Positions 21,203 through 28,773 of a DNA stretch of 39,205 nucleotides are shown here, in pieces. Made by a program: the position numbers and the translations under genes. Every line of letters starts with the position of its first letter. Within the stretch, counting starts at the first letter, position 1. The stretch is from CAIKZD01 sp041675165 (GTDB lineage Bacteria; Patescibacteriota; Minisyncoccia; Moranbacterales; UBA2206). A model generated the notes under the pieces. The model ran no database searches, had not been told where the DNA came from, and saw nothing but the letters and a program-made list of their open reading frames with translations. The stretch is from the NCBI GenBank assembly GCA_041675165.1, contig JBAYUI010000010.1, forward strand, positions 1-39,205, given 5' to 3'.

Positions 21203-23164
21203 TTATAAATTTTCAATGATTTCTTCCGCTTCTTTTGCAGTTTTTCCCTCTTTAAAAACTGCCTTCTTTAAAATATTATTGCCTAGCTCTTTCCTTTTCT
21301 CGACAGGCAAGCCAGCTTTTCCAGTTGCAACATCTTCGGGGGTAAGTTGCCTTCCAATATTCACGGTTCCATCATCATTGACTCCCAGATATTCATATAC
21401 ATTTCTATCCGGATCCATTACATATAATGGATTGCCCATAGAAAACATTTCTTCAAATCTTTTTTTGTATTCAGTAATTTTTTTTTGAAAATCTGATAAC
21501 TTCTCATCATATGATTCTTGGGATACTGGAGTAATTGGGTAATAATCAGGGTCGGATTTTATTCTATCAAGATCACCTTTCATCCTAGATAGCTCCTGGT
21601 ATTTATATTTAGTACTCTCATCACCCACCCAATGCTTACCATCTGCAAATAGTTTATCTTCAACAACTCCGACTGACTGATAATATCCGAATACTTTGGG
21701 ATTATCAATAATGAACTCGTTATAAACAGTCCCCATTTCTTGAACCTTTACTCCATTGTGTTCCACATATACAGCTTCCATTTCCCCGCGCTTTGAAACA
21801 GCCGTGTCTATATCTTCAATTGATTGTTTCTCTTCGCGAGTATTTGTTACTATGCGTTTCTTAATACCTTCGCTTTTTGAATCAAGGTCATTTCTACTGG
21901 CGTAACGAATATCTCCTCCGCCCAAAAGAAAACCGCTAGCATCACTCCACAATCCACTGACCTTGCCATCTTCAGAGCGACCAGAAAATACGGACGAAGC
22001 AGAAATCGTAGGCTCAAGAGCAAGCAATATGCTAGCATCATCTTTATATGTTGTATTACTTGAAACATTTGAGAGTTCATTATGACGAAATCTCTCATTT
22101 TCTTGTATTGTATGCACAAAAAATACGCCGCTTCTCAACGCTGTCTGCTCAACGCTTCTTTGTATGCTTTCAAATTTTTCTCTTGCTAAACTGTCCGCTT
22201 TTGTATAATGTGCTTCTAGTTTTTGCTTGATTGTTTCGAGTCCATCACTATTTTCAATTAATTGTTCTAGATTATCTTTCTCATCTTCAGCCTCTTGCTG
22301 ATCCATTCCATTCTCAGATAAAAATGCTTCCGCTGTTGCACTAGCTTCCTCGCTTTGCATTTCCGAAAGTTTTCCGTATTGGCTATCTCCGGCAGCATCA
22401 TCCAGATTTTCAATAATTTTTCCGGTTTTTTCAAGCTCACTTTTTAATGTTTGCATTTTTTCACGACGCCTCTTGCGTTCCGCTAAAATCTCTTGTGCAA
22501 GCTTCTCGCGCTCTTCGGCTAAAAATTTTTTTGACGCCTCCTTCTTATCCAATAATTCCGGCACTTGAGCACTTCGATCTTTCATTGTAGGAATATTTTC
22601 ATATGCCTCAAGCACGCCCTGCTCCCTAAGTTTAGCAAAGCTTGATTCATGCAGTTGATACACGGGGCCGATGGAGCCATCTTTCATATATCTAATTTCA
22701 TTTCCTTCTAAATTTCCCTGGCTATCTTTGCGTATAGCATATCCCATCATTCGACCTTCTGCATTTTCAGTCTTAATGATTACCGAGCCTGGAAAGTTGC
22801 GATCTTTCGTAATTCCCACAATATTGGCTTTCTCAATTTTAGATTCTACATCTTTTTCTTTTTCCGGAAGCTCATTAGGGGTGATTTCTCTTTCTAATTC
22901 ACCCTGCGCCACTTCAGCTTTTTGATCCAATTCTTTCAATGCTGTTTTATCCTCTACGCCAACTTCAAAACCATCCACCTCGGCTTTTTGCTCCGCAGCT
23001 TGCAAGCCTTTTTCTCCTTCATTTTCAAAACCAGCCACTTCCTTTTCAGATGTAGCTATCATTTCTTCCCTCGTTTCTTCAGCAGTTTTTTCCGGAGAAA
23101 TATTTTTTTCAATTTCTTCTGCCTGACTTTCTTTAGATTTGATTTGTATCTGTTCTTTATCCAT
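21203..23164 (-). CDS. Large acidic orphan protein (653 aa)
   Basis: Not recognised with confidence; this type of protein occurs in Patescibacteria as a lineage-specific hypothetical. Residues 1-115 are highly charged and low complexity (many E, K and Q). About 225-340 is a long predicted coiled coil (EEREKLAQEILAERKRRREKMQTLKSELEKTGK and on). A compact, conserved-looking domain follows at about 345-480, with GVFFVHTIQENERFRHNELSNV, DDASILLALEPTISASSVFSG and GLWSDASGFLLGGGDIRYASRNDL. The last part is again helical. No signal peptide or membrane segment, so it is presumably cytoplasmic. It directly follows a small helical protein gene (stop 23165, start 23164). Composition is slightly more AT-rich than the flanks. 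Confidence 0.8.
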   Translation of the reverse strand: MDKEQIQIKSKESQAEEIEKNISPEKTAEETREEMIATSEKEVAGFENEGEKGLQAAEQKAEVDGFEVGVEDKTALKELDQKAEVAQGELEREITPNELPEKEKDVESKIEKANIVGITKDRNFPGSVIIKTENAEGRMMGYAIRKDSQGNLEGNEIRYMKDGSIGPVYQLHESSFAKLREQGVLEAYENIPTMKDRSAQVPELLDKKEASKKFLAEEREKLAQEILAERKRRREKMQTLKSELEKTGKIIENLDDAAGDSQYGKLSEMQSEEASATAEAFLSENGMDQQEAEDEKDNLEQLIENSDGLETIKQKLEAHYTKADSLAREKFESIQRSVEQTALRSGVFFVHTIQENERFRHNELSNVSSNTTYKDDASILLALEPTISASSVFSGRSEDGKVSGLWSDASGFLLGGGDIRYASRNDLDSKSEGIKKRIVTNTREEKQSIEDIDTAVSKRGEMEAVYVEHNGVKVQEMGTVYNEFIIDNPKVFGYYQSVGVVEDKLFADGKHWVGDESTKYKYQELSRMKGDLDRIKSDPDYYPITPVSQESYDEKLSDFQKKITEYKKRFEEMFSMGNPLYVMDPDRNVYEYLGVNDDGTVNIGRQLTPEDVATGKAGLPVEKRKELGNNILKKAVFKEGKTAKEAEEIIENL

Positions 23165-23371
23165 CTATTTTTGCAATTTCTTACGGATAGCTTCCAGTTT
23201 CTGTTGATCCAGTTTTTCAAAAATTCGCGTCAAAACTTCTTTCTGTTTTTTGCGCAGATTGTTCATTTTCTCTTGGAATTTTTCCCAGGCAATTTGGTAT
23301 TTGTCCACAATCAAATCTTTTACAAATTTATCCGCGCCGCGAAATTGAAAGCATAAAAATAGTTTTGCCAA
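23165..23371 (-). CDS. Small basic helical protein (68 aa)
   Basis: Not recognised. Mostly helix-forming and basic: DKYQIAWEKFQEKMNNLRKKQKEVLTRIFEKLDQQKLEAIRKKLQK. The ATG at 23371 lies inside the last 17 codons of the upstream gene in another frame, so the true start could be a little further downstream (GTG in LIVDK). It abuts the 653-aa gene without a gap. Helical periodicity and coupling to neighbours support coding. Confidence 0.5.
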   Translation of the reverse strand: MAKLFLCFQFRGADKFVKDLIVDKYQIAWEKFQEKMNNLRKKQKEVLTRIFEKLDQQKLEAIRKKLQK

Positions 23372-23652
23372 CTTTTGTCCGTTGAATGATAGTCGTTATC
23401 AAAAGCCAAATAATCCGCCAGAGTTTCTCGCACACGCATAAGTTCTTTCAACCGCCCGATATTTCTCTTGTCGGCAATCGTGAAATCCAAAAGTTCCAAG
23501 GCGCGATCAAAAGCCATCCGGCTATATTCATTATTATTTTTATTTTTCCACTTAATTGTCCGCTCGACTTCACTGCCAACATTGGCCATTTGCTCAAAAA
23601 AGGAAAGTTTTTGCCATCCGCCAGCGGCTAAATTTTTATGTTGCACCTCCAT
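23320..23652 (-). CDS. Conserved hypothetical protein of Patescibacteria type (110 aa)
   Basis: Helical soluble protein. The pattern NLAAGGWQKLSFFEQMANVGSEVERTIKWKNKNNNEYSRMAFDRALELLDFTIADKRN recalls a small uncharacterised family I have seen annotated as hypothetical in Patescibacteria, commonly about 100 residues and ending in a YF.AF..AAR motif as here. No function is known. Nucleotidyltransferase-partner (HEPN-like) helical proteins have similar features, but the Rx4-6H signature is not seen. It is two bases downstream of the DUF5674-like gene, so the two are almost certainly co-translated. Confidence 0.72.
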   Translation of the reverse strand: MEVQHKNLAAGGWQKLSFFEQMANVGSEVERTIKWKNKNNNEYSRMAFDRALELLDFTIADKRNIGRLKELMRVRETLADYLAFDNDYHSTDKSWQNYFYAFNFAARINL

Positions 23653-23654
23653 AA

Positions 23655-23996
23655 TTATTTTTTCACTAATTTGTCAACCACCGCTAAAATCTCTTTCTGA
23701 ATCTCGACATCATCCACTCCGCGGCTGCGATTGCCTTGTGCCGGACGCAGATTGATCATTGAATCAAATTCCACAAAATCTTCACCGGTCAATTCCGGAT
23801 AAAAGTTGATGCCCCACAAGTCCTTCTGCGCCGAGCCATTCTCTAAAAGCAATGCCTCCTCATCAGCATGCAAATCAGCATCCACTGCTATAATCTTTTT
23901 CTCAATATCAACCACAGCTTTAACCAAGTTGCCAAACATTTTTCCTGACATTTCTCGCAATTCATCAATTGTAATTTCGTCTTTGATTAGTTTCAT
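23655..23996 (-). CDS. DUF5674-like conserved hypothetical protein (113 aa)
   Basis: The sequence MKLIKDEITIDELREMSGKMFGNLVKAVVDIEKKI, then VDADLHADEEALLLENGSAQKDLWGINFYPEL and EFDSMINLRPAQGNRSRGVDD, matches my recollection of DUF5674, a small alpha/beta family of unknown function found in many Patescibacteria. The conserved NRSRGV and FDSMIN words suggest a nucleic-acid or metal site, but nothing is proven. First gene of a short unit with the 110-aa gene. Confidence 0.75.
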   Translation of the reverse strand: MKLIKDEITIDELREMSGKMFGNLVKAVVDIEKKIIAVDADLHADEEALLLENGSAQKDLWGINFYPELTGEDFVEFDSMINLRPAQGNRSRGVDDVEIQKEILAVVDKLVKK

Positions 23997-24030
23997 TTTT
24001 TTAGTTTATCCTTATCGTATTTTACAATTG

Positions 24031-24103
24031 AGCCATCTATCGGAATCGAACCGATGACCTACGCGTTACGAGTGCGTCGCTCTACCAACTGAGCTAAGAT
24101 GGC
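24031..24103 (-). tRNA. tRNA-Thr (anticodon CGT)
   Basis: Acceptor GCCATCT pairs with AGATGGC. D-arm GCTC/GAGC, anticodon loop CTCGTAA, T-arm ATCGG-TTCGATT-CCGAT, discriminator T, no encoded CCA. It reads ACG. A 14-bp palindrome GTCGCTTAAGCGAC (24111-24124) lies just upstream, between porB and the tRNA. Confidence 0.95.
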
Positions 24104-24130
24104 GCTAATTGTCGCTTAAGCGACTTTAGC
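24104..24130. repeat. Palindromic hairpin between porB and tRNA-Thr
   Basis: GTCGCTTAAGCGAC (24111-24124) is a perfect 14-bp palindrome, flanked by GCTAA on the left and TTAGC on the right, giving a longer interrupted stem. There is no T-run in either direction, so it may be an RNA-processing or 3'-end protection structure and not a terminator. Confidence 0.5.
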
Positions 24131-24136
24131 TCAAAT

Positions 24137-25048
24137 TCATTTTTCCGTCAAATTCACCAAGCGCGCGAATTCAGCATTGGCCAAGCGTTGCATTTCTTCG
24201 ATGACCGGCTGGTTTTTTTCGTTGAACAGATGTTTGAAGCGGCCTTGCGTTTTCAAAAATTCACTGATTGGCTTCACATTCTTCGGCTCCAAGGTGATTT
24301 TATGTTTGCCATTCTCAATTTCATAGAGTGGCCAGAAATTTGTTTCAGTGGCCAACTTAGCAATCGCGACATATTGAGAGGTGGGAAATTTCCAATTATT
24401 GGTGCACGGAGAAAAAACCGTGAGGAATGATGGACCGGAGGCGGCCAAAGCTTTTTGCGCTTTCTTCTTGAGATCAGCCATATAGGCCACATTGGCTTGC
24501 GCGAGGTATGGAATGTGATGCGCGGCAACAATGTCCATCAAATTTTTGCGCACTTCTGTTTTGCCGAATGACGCTCGGCCGGAGGGCGTCGTTTCCGTGG
24601 CCGCGCCGTAGGGCGTAGCACTCGATCTTTGGTTGCCGGTGTTCATATAACCTTCATTATCATAGAGCACATACAAAAAATTATGCCCCCGTTCTAGCGC
24701 GCCGGACAACGATTGCAAACCGATGTCATAAGTTCCGCCATCTCCACCGAAAGCTACAAACTTAATTTTTTTATCCTTGGGAAGCTTCCCCTTTCTTTTT
24801 AAAATTTCATAAGCCCTTTCCACGCCGGAAATGGTCGCCGCCGCGTTTTCAAAAGCATTATGGATCCACGGCGTTTTCCAAGCCGTGTACGGATAGAGCG
24901 AAGAGGTCACCTCGAGGCACCCCGTCGCATTGGCCACCACCACTTCATCTTTGACTTCACCCAAAACCGCCCGCACGATTGAAGGAAACGCACAACCGGC
25001 GCAAGCGCTGTGCCCGGGAGCGAAATGTTTTGTCAGTTCTTTATTCAT
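24137..25048 (-). CDS. porB: Pyruvate/2-oxoacid:ferredoxin oxidoreductase, beta subunit
   Basis: Thiamine-diphosphate subunit of the enzyme that converts pyruvate (or a related 2-oxoacid) and CoA to acetyl-CoA, CO2 and reduced ferredoxin. 303 residues. The ThDP/magnesium motif is FGGDGGTYDIGLQSL, continuing to YDNEGYMNTGNQRS. The proximal cluster ligands are visible as C16 and C19 (HSACAGCAF), C44 (ATGCLEV) and the later FSPCTNNW. PYGAATETTPSGR is typical for the family. Last gene of the por cluster, after repeat A. Substrate (pyruvate or another oxoacid) cannot be told from sequence alone. Confidence 0.93.
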   Translation of the reverse strand: MNKELTKHFAPGHSACAGCAFPSIVRAVLGEVKDEVVVANATGCLEVTSSLYPYTAWKTPWIHNAFENAAATISGVERAYEILKRKGKLPKDKKIKFVAFGGDGGTYDIGLQSLSGALERGHNFLYVLYDNEGYMNTGNQRSSATPYGAATETTPSGRASFGKTEVRKNLMDIVAAHHIPYLAQANVAYMADLKKKAQKALAASGPSFLTVFSPCTNNWKFPTSQYVAIAKLATETNFWPLYEIENGKHKITLEPKNVKPISEFLKTQGRFKHLFNEKNQPVIEEMQRLANAEFARLVNLTEK

Positions 25049-25056
25049 ATAATATC

Positions 25057-25213
25057 AGAACCACTGATTAACACTTGATTATACTGATTTCACTGAATAA
25101 AAATTCACATGGAAACAATATAAAGTTGGTAATAATCAGTAGTTATTTCTTAAATTAAATTGTTTTTATACTTCATGTGTAATCATGTGCAAATCAGCGT
25201 AATCAGTGGTTCT
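25057..25213. repeat. MITE-like repeat, copy A (porA-porB spacer)
   Basis: 157 bp bounded by perfect 14-bp terminal inverted repeats AGAACCACTGATTA (25057-25070) and TAATCAGTGGTTCT (25200-25213). Inside, related words (TGATTATACTGATTTCACTGA; CATGTGTAATCATGTGCAAATC) continue the foldback. Fills almost the whole spacer. No coding capacity. Closely related to copy B. Confidence 0.88.
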
Positions 25214-25217
25214 TTTT

Positions 25218-26387
25218 TTATTTGATATATTTATCTTCAATTTTTCCCATAAACACATCTTCAATCTGTGCTTGGAAAATATCCCGACCACCCAAACCGT
25301 AGACAAAGGATTTGATTTCTCTCTCCGTAGAGACGCAAGATCTTGCGTCTCTACTACCGTATAAGCTATTTATAATTTCTGTATAGAACGGTGGGGTCGT
25401 GCCAATCGATTGGGCCCGGTCTAAAACTAAAACTTCTTTCGCGTTTTTCAAAGCTGCCGCCAATTCCGCATGCATGAACGGGCGGAAAAGTTCAAGTTTG
25501 ATCAAGCCGACCTTCTCTCCCTTAGCTCGCAGTTTATCCACCACCACCTTGGCTGTGCCGGCCGCCGAACCCGTCAACACCATGATGCGTTCCGCGTCCT
25601 CCGCCTGATATGTTTCAAAAAAATCATAGCGCCGGCCACTGATGCCCTGATACGCTTCCGTTATTTTCCGATATTCTGCCGCCGCGTCAAGCATGGCTTT
25701 TTCTTCATCTATCCGGAATTCGAAATAGGAATTCTGGAGTGCCACCGGACCGTATGTAACCGGGTTGGCGGTGTCTAAAAGTGGCATAATGGCCGTGCGC
25801 TCACCCACAAAATCTTTGACCATTTCCGTTTCAAGAATTTCCAAATTTTCCACCGAGTGCGAAGTGTTGAAACCATCCATAATGACCATGACCGGCAAAT
25901 TGATTTTTTCGGCCAATTTCATGCCAATGATCGTTTTATCATAAACTTCCTGCGCATTCTCACAAAAAATTTGCACCCAACCGGCGTCCCTACAACCCAT
26001 CACGTCACTATGATCGCCATGGATGTTGATCGGTGCCCCAAGAGCGCGCGCCGAAATAAGCATCAAAATTGGCAAACGTGTGCCACTGGCAATGTAGAGC
26101 ACCTCGTGCATGAGAGCCAAGCCTTGTGAACTAGTGGCGGTCACCACGCGCGCCCCGGCCGAACTAGCCCCGATGGCCGCGCTCATCGCGCTGTGTTCTG
26201 ATTCCACCTTGATCATTTCAGTATCCACCTCACCGTCCGCTTGGAATTTGGCATAAGTTTCAATGATCGGCGTCTGCGGAGTGATCGGATAGATCGGCAT
26301 CACCTCCGGCTCGATCTGCTTCAAAGCTTCGGCCGCCGCCGCACCTCCGGTTAGCGCTAATTTTTTGATTATATTTTCTTTGTTCAT
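25218..26387 (-). CDS. porA: Pyruvate/2-oxoacid:ferredoxin oxidoreductase, alpha subunit (carries palindrome insert)
   Basis: Core catalytic subunit with PorB. From the ATG at 26387 it has 389 residues; an upstream GTG lies in repeat B and is rejected. Family signatures: LTGGAAAAEALKQIEPEVMPIYPITPQTPIIETYAKF (domain I), SEHSAMSAAIGASSAGARVVTATSSQGLALMHEVLYIASGTRLPI, and a C-terminal transketolase-like domain with VLDRAQSIGTTPPFYTEI and VYGLGGRDIF. Near the C-terminus the segment SRDARSCVST has no counterpart I recognise in the family. It is encoded by a 28-bp palindrome (25327-25354) that seems to have inserted in frame. It lies between two copies of a MITE-like repeat. Confidence 0.93.
   Translation of the reverse strand: MNKENIIKKLALTGGAAAAEALKQIEPEVMPIYPITPQTPIIETYAKFQADGEVDTEMIKVESEHSAMSAAIGASSAGARVVTATSSQGLALMHEVLYIASGTRLPILMLISARALGAPINIHGDHSDVMGCRDAGWVQIFCENAQEVYDKTIIGMKLAEKINLPVMVIMDGFNTSHSVENLEILETEMVKDFVGERTAIMPLLDTANPVTYGPVALQNSYFEFRIDEEKAMLDAAAEYRKITEAYQGISGRRYDFFETYQAEDAERIMVLTGSAAGTAKVVVDKLRAKGEKVGLIKLELFRPFMHAELAAALKNAKEVLVLDRAQSIGTTPPFYTEIINSLYGSRDARSCVSTEREIKSFVYGLGGRDIFQAQIEDVFMGKIEDKYIK
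25327..25354. repeat. Perfect 28-bp palindrome inside porA
   Basis: The left arm GTAGAGACGCAAGA (25327-25340) is the exact reverse complement of the right arm TCTTGCGTCTCTAC (25341-25354), with no loop. It keeps the porA frame open and adds about ten residues. Confidence 0.95.
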
Positions 26388-26394
26388 AAAATTC

Positions 26395-26553
26395 AGAACC
26401 ACTGATTATCACTTGATTATAATGATTTCACTGAATTAAAATCCTCATGAAACATCACTCTTTTATACAATCAGTAGTCAACTTCTTAATTTTATTTAAA
26501 TTGTTTTTACCATTCATGTGCAATCATTTCAAATCAGTGTAATCAGTGGTTCT
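26395..26553. repeat. MITE-like repeat, copy B (porD-porA spacer)
   Basis: 159 bp with the same perfect 14-bp terminal inverted repeats as copy A (26395-26408 and 26540-26553), same orientation and similar interior (CACTTGATTATAATGATTTC; TTCATGTGCAATCATTTCAA). Its right end touches the porD stop codon. Confidence 0.88.
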
Positions 26554-26816
26554 TATTTCTTCTTCATCATTATCGCTTTCACCGGGCAAACTTCCGCGCA
26601 AACGCCACAACCTTTGCAATAATCATAGTCGATATCCGCCTTATCTTTCTGACCTTCTTTATATTTATTCATCGAAATTGAAGCCTCCGGACAAAATGGC
26701 ACGCACGTGGCGCAACCGATGCACTTTTCCTTGTCCACTTCCGGATGCATATACCGCCACGCGCCCGTCTTGGGCGCTTTTTTCTGATCATGTTTTATAA
26801 CTGCTCCGTGTTCCAT
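26553..26816 (-). CDS. porD: Pyruvate/2-oxoacid:ferredoxin oxidoreductase, delta (ferredoxin) subunit
   Basis: Electron-transfer subunit of 87 residues with two [4Fe-4S] motifs: CIGCATCVPFCPEA and CKGCGVCAEVCPVKA. The leading GAWRYMHPEVDKEKCIGC is typical of PorD. It passes electrons from the PorA/PorB thiamine centre to an external ferredoxin. It starts 23 bases after porG and is separated from porA by repeat B. Confidence 0.94.
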   Translation of the reverse strand: MEHGAVIKHDQKKAPKTGAWRYMHPEVDKEKCIGCATCVPFCPEASISMNKYKEGQKDKADIDYDYCKGCGVCAEVCPVKAIMMKKK

Positions 26817-26839
26817 AAATATAGAATTTTAAATTTTTC

Positions 26840-27424
26840 TTATATAGTATTATACGCTTTCTCAATGGCCGCAATATTATTATCCGCCGCTTCCTTGCCC
26901 ACTTTCGGTTCAAATATCTTCCTGAACTCATCCACCAAACTTTCCAGACTGACCGCTTCAGTCACTTGCACGAATTTGCCGAGAATGACCGTGTTCGGCC
27001 GAGGTTGACCGACAATCGAAAGTGAGATCCCGCTGGCATCAAGCGGATGGATCTTGCCTTCGAATTTTCCGCCATGCTCAGCAATCTGGCTGCGCACTTC
27101 ATGTTCAGCCATTTCCGTATTGATGATCAGAGCTTCTTTTTTGTCCAGATTATTGGCCACATCCTGCGACCCAAGCAACGTATCGTCCAGCACCACCACC
27201 ACGTCCGGATCGACGACCGGTTCATGGGTACGGATAACTCCGTCAGAAATGCGCAAATACGTCTTGGTCGGCGCGCCGCTCCGTTCCGGCCCAAAACTGG
27301 GAAAGGCTTGCACGAACTTGCCTTCGTTCGTGGCCGCTTGCGCCAGAATTTCCGCCGCGGTTTTGGCTCCTTGCCCGCCCCGCGCGAAAAAAATAACTTC
27401 AAAAATATCTTTATGGTATTTCAT
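26840..27424 (-). CDS. porG: Pyruvate/2-oxoacid:ferredoxin oxidoreductase, gamma subunit
   Basis: CoA-binding domain subunit of the four-subunit enzyme. 194 residues, with the family words FFARGGQGAKTAAEILAQAA, FPSFGPERSGAPTKTYLRISD and VVLDDTLL. First gene of the por cluster (porG-porD-porA-porB). An extended -10 promoter sits about 50 bases upstream. The cluster indicates anaerobic conversion of pyruvate to acetyl-CoA with ferredoxin reduction, which only part of the Patescibacteria has. Confidence 0.94.
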   Translation of the reverse strand: MKYHKDIFEVIFFARGGQGAKTAAEILAQAATNEGKFVQAFPSFGPERSGAPTKTYLRISDGVIRTHEPVVDPDVVVVLDDTLLGSQDVANNLDKKEALIINTEMAEHEVRSQIAEHGGKFEGKIHPLDASGISLSIVGQPRPNTVILGKFVQVTEAVSLESLVDEFRKIFEPKVGKEAADNNIAAIEKAYNTI

Positions 27425-27472
27425 AGATTATACGTTACACATTTAACATTATTTATACAGACTGACAGCTGA

Positions 27473-27483
27473 ATTATACCATA
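27473..27483 (-). promoter_or_regulatory. Extended -10 promoter of the por operon
   Basis: Minus strand ATGGTATAAT (TATAAT at 27473-27478). The -35 is poor (T-rich). CTATGGTATAATT is identical to the promoter core at 9529. Confidence 0.5.
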
Positions 27484-27489
27484 GAAATT

Positions 27490-27530
27490 TTAAATTAAAA
27501 AACAACCCTAATTTTCAGGGTTGTTTTTTA
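27490..27530. terminator. Bidirectional terminator between the thioredoxin gene and porG
   Basis: AAAAAACAACCCT (27497-27509) pairs perfectly with AGGGTTGTTTTTT (27517-27529). T-runs follow on both strands. On the minus strand it ends the 27564-28718 gene. Confidence 0.88.
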
Positions 27531-27563
27531 ACTTTAAGCCGCAGTAAAATCTGACAAAAAAAT

Positions 27564-28718
27564 TTATTTCGCCAGTTGCGCGTCGATGTCTTTGCTCAAT
27601 TGATCGGCTGTAATCGCTCCGCTTTCCACATTATCATTGACGAAAATCGTCGGAGTACCGGAAATTGCAAAACTTTCAGCTTCAGCCTTAGTCGCGTCAA
27701 GCTTATCCTGATGTGCCTTGCCGTCCAAGCATTTATTGAAATCGTCGGTGTTAAGCCGGAGAGCCGCGGCGTATTTTTTAAAAAAAGTGATATCTTTGGC
27801 ATTCCCCCATTCTGCTTGGGCGCTATAAAGCTTATCGGCATATTCCCAGAATTTTCCTTGATCTTGGGCACAAGTCGCCGCGAGAGCCGCGTCTGCCGCT
27901 TGCGGATGAGCTTCCAAAGGCAATTCCTTGAAAGCGAACTGCACCTTGTCCTGATATTTGTTCATAACTCCTCGCAGTACCGGGAAAAAAGTTTTGCAAT
28001 AGGGGCATTGGAAATCGGAAAAGATGACCACTTTGACATTGGAATCACCCTTGCCTAAAGTGGCGTCATCCGCGTTGACCGTCGGTAAAGAAAGATATTT
28101 GCCGACGGGAAGTCCCAATAATTGAGCGTTCAAGATATCTTGGCCATTTTTATTCGCGAACAACCCCTTGGCCTGCGCGTAAAGCTCGGTCTTTTCCACC
28201 GCCGGGTCAAAGATGAAGGCCGGCAAAGTTTTCACCTCGAATTGACTGATCAATTCCTTGCCACGCGTCGAATCAGCGCTCACTTTTTTTACGCTGACGG
28301 TCGGCATCACTCTCCTGAGCCAGACCAGAACTTCGCTTGGGTTGCATTTTTCGCAAGCATCATCACTGATGACGCTCATCGGCACAGCCGGCTCGGTATA
28401 GGCTACCCATGTTTTTCCATTGGCCTCGAAAATATCGGATTTATTCAGATTTTTTTGTGAATAACCGCTACCACGCACCAATTGGCTCACATCCACAAAA
28501 AGACTACCGATCAAAAGTCCGCCGAGAAGGATCACCAATGAAATCAAATTTTTCATCTGTTTGCTTTTCCGCTCATCTTCAGTCTGCAAAGCATCCTCTG
28601 CCACAGCTTCTGACAAGCTGGCCTCTTCCGCCCCTATATTCTCCTCCCCGAATAATCCTCCCTGGATGCTTTCCGGCCGACCCTCCTCTTTTTTTTCAAA
28701 ATCTTTTTTTTCTTCCAT
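27564..28718 (-). CDS. Membrane-anchored protein with two thioredoxin-fold domains (DsbA/DsbG-like)
   Basis: Predicted extracytoplasmic thiol-disulfide oxidoreductase. 384 residues: an acidic cytoplasmic tail (1-55); one membrane segment (about 57-79, LISLVILLGGLLIGSLFV); a first thioredoxin-like domain (about 95-205) with C122-E-K-C125 and a KTLPAF cis-Pro loop; and a DsbA-like domain (about 215-384) with C238-P-Y-C241, SGTPTIF cis-Pro loop and an inserted helical part with two further Cys (ATCAQDQ, NKCLDGK). Two different active-site pairs in tandem could relay electrons or form a self-contained redox pair; this is inference. The DsbA-like half resembles the Na+/H+ antiporter-linked DsbA and BdbD families. 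Confidence 0.87.
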   Translation of the reverse strand: MEEKKDFEKKEEGRPESIQGGLFGEENIGAEEASLSEAVAEDALQTEDERKSKQMKNLISLVILLGGLLIGSLFVDVSQLVRGSGYSQKNLNKSDIFEANGKTWVAYTEPAVPMSVISDDACEKCNPSEVLVWLRRVMPTVSVKKVSADSTRGKELISQFEVKTLPAFIFDPAVEKTELYAQAKGLFANKNGQDILNAQLLGLPVGKYLSLPTVNADDATLGKGDSNVKVVIFSDFQCPYCKTFFPVLRGVMNKYQDKVQFAFKELPLEAHPQAADAALAATCAQDQGKFWEYADKLYSAQAEWGNAKDITFFKKYAAALRLNTDDFNKCLDGKAHQDKLDATKAEAESFAISGTPTIFVNDNVESGAITADQLSKDIDAQLAK

Positions 28719-28773
28719 AGCTTTGAGTTTTAATTATTTTAAAGTTATTTTTCAATAATGGTTCCTAGGCAAA

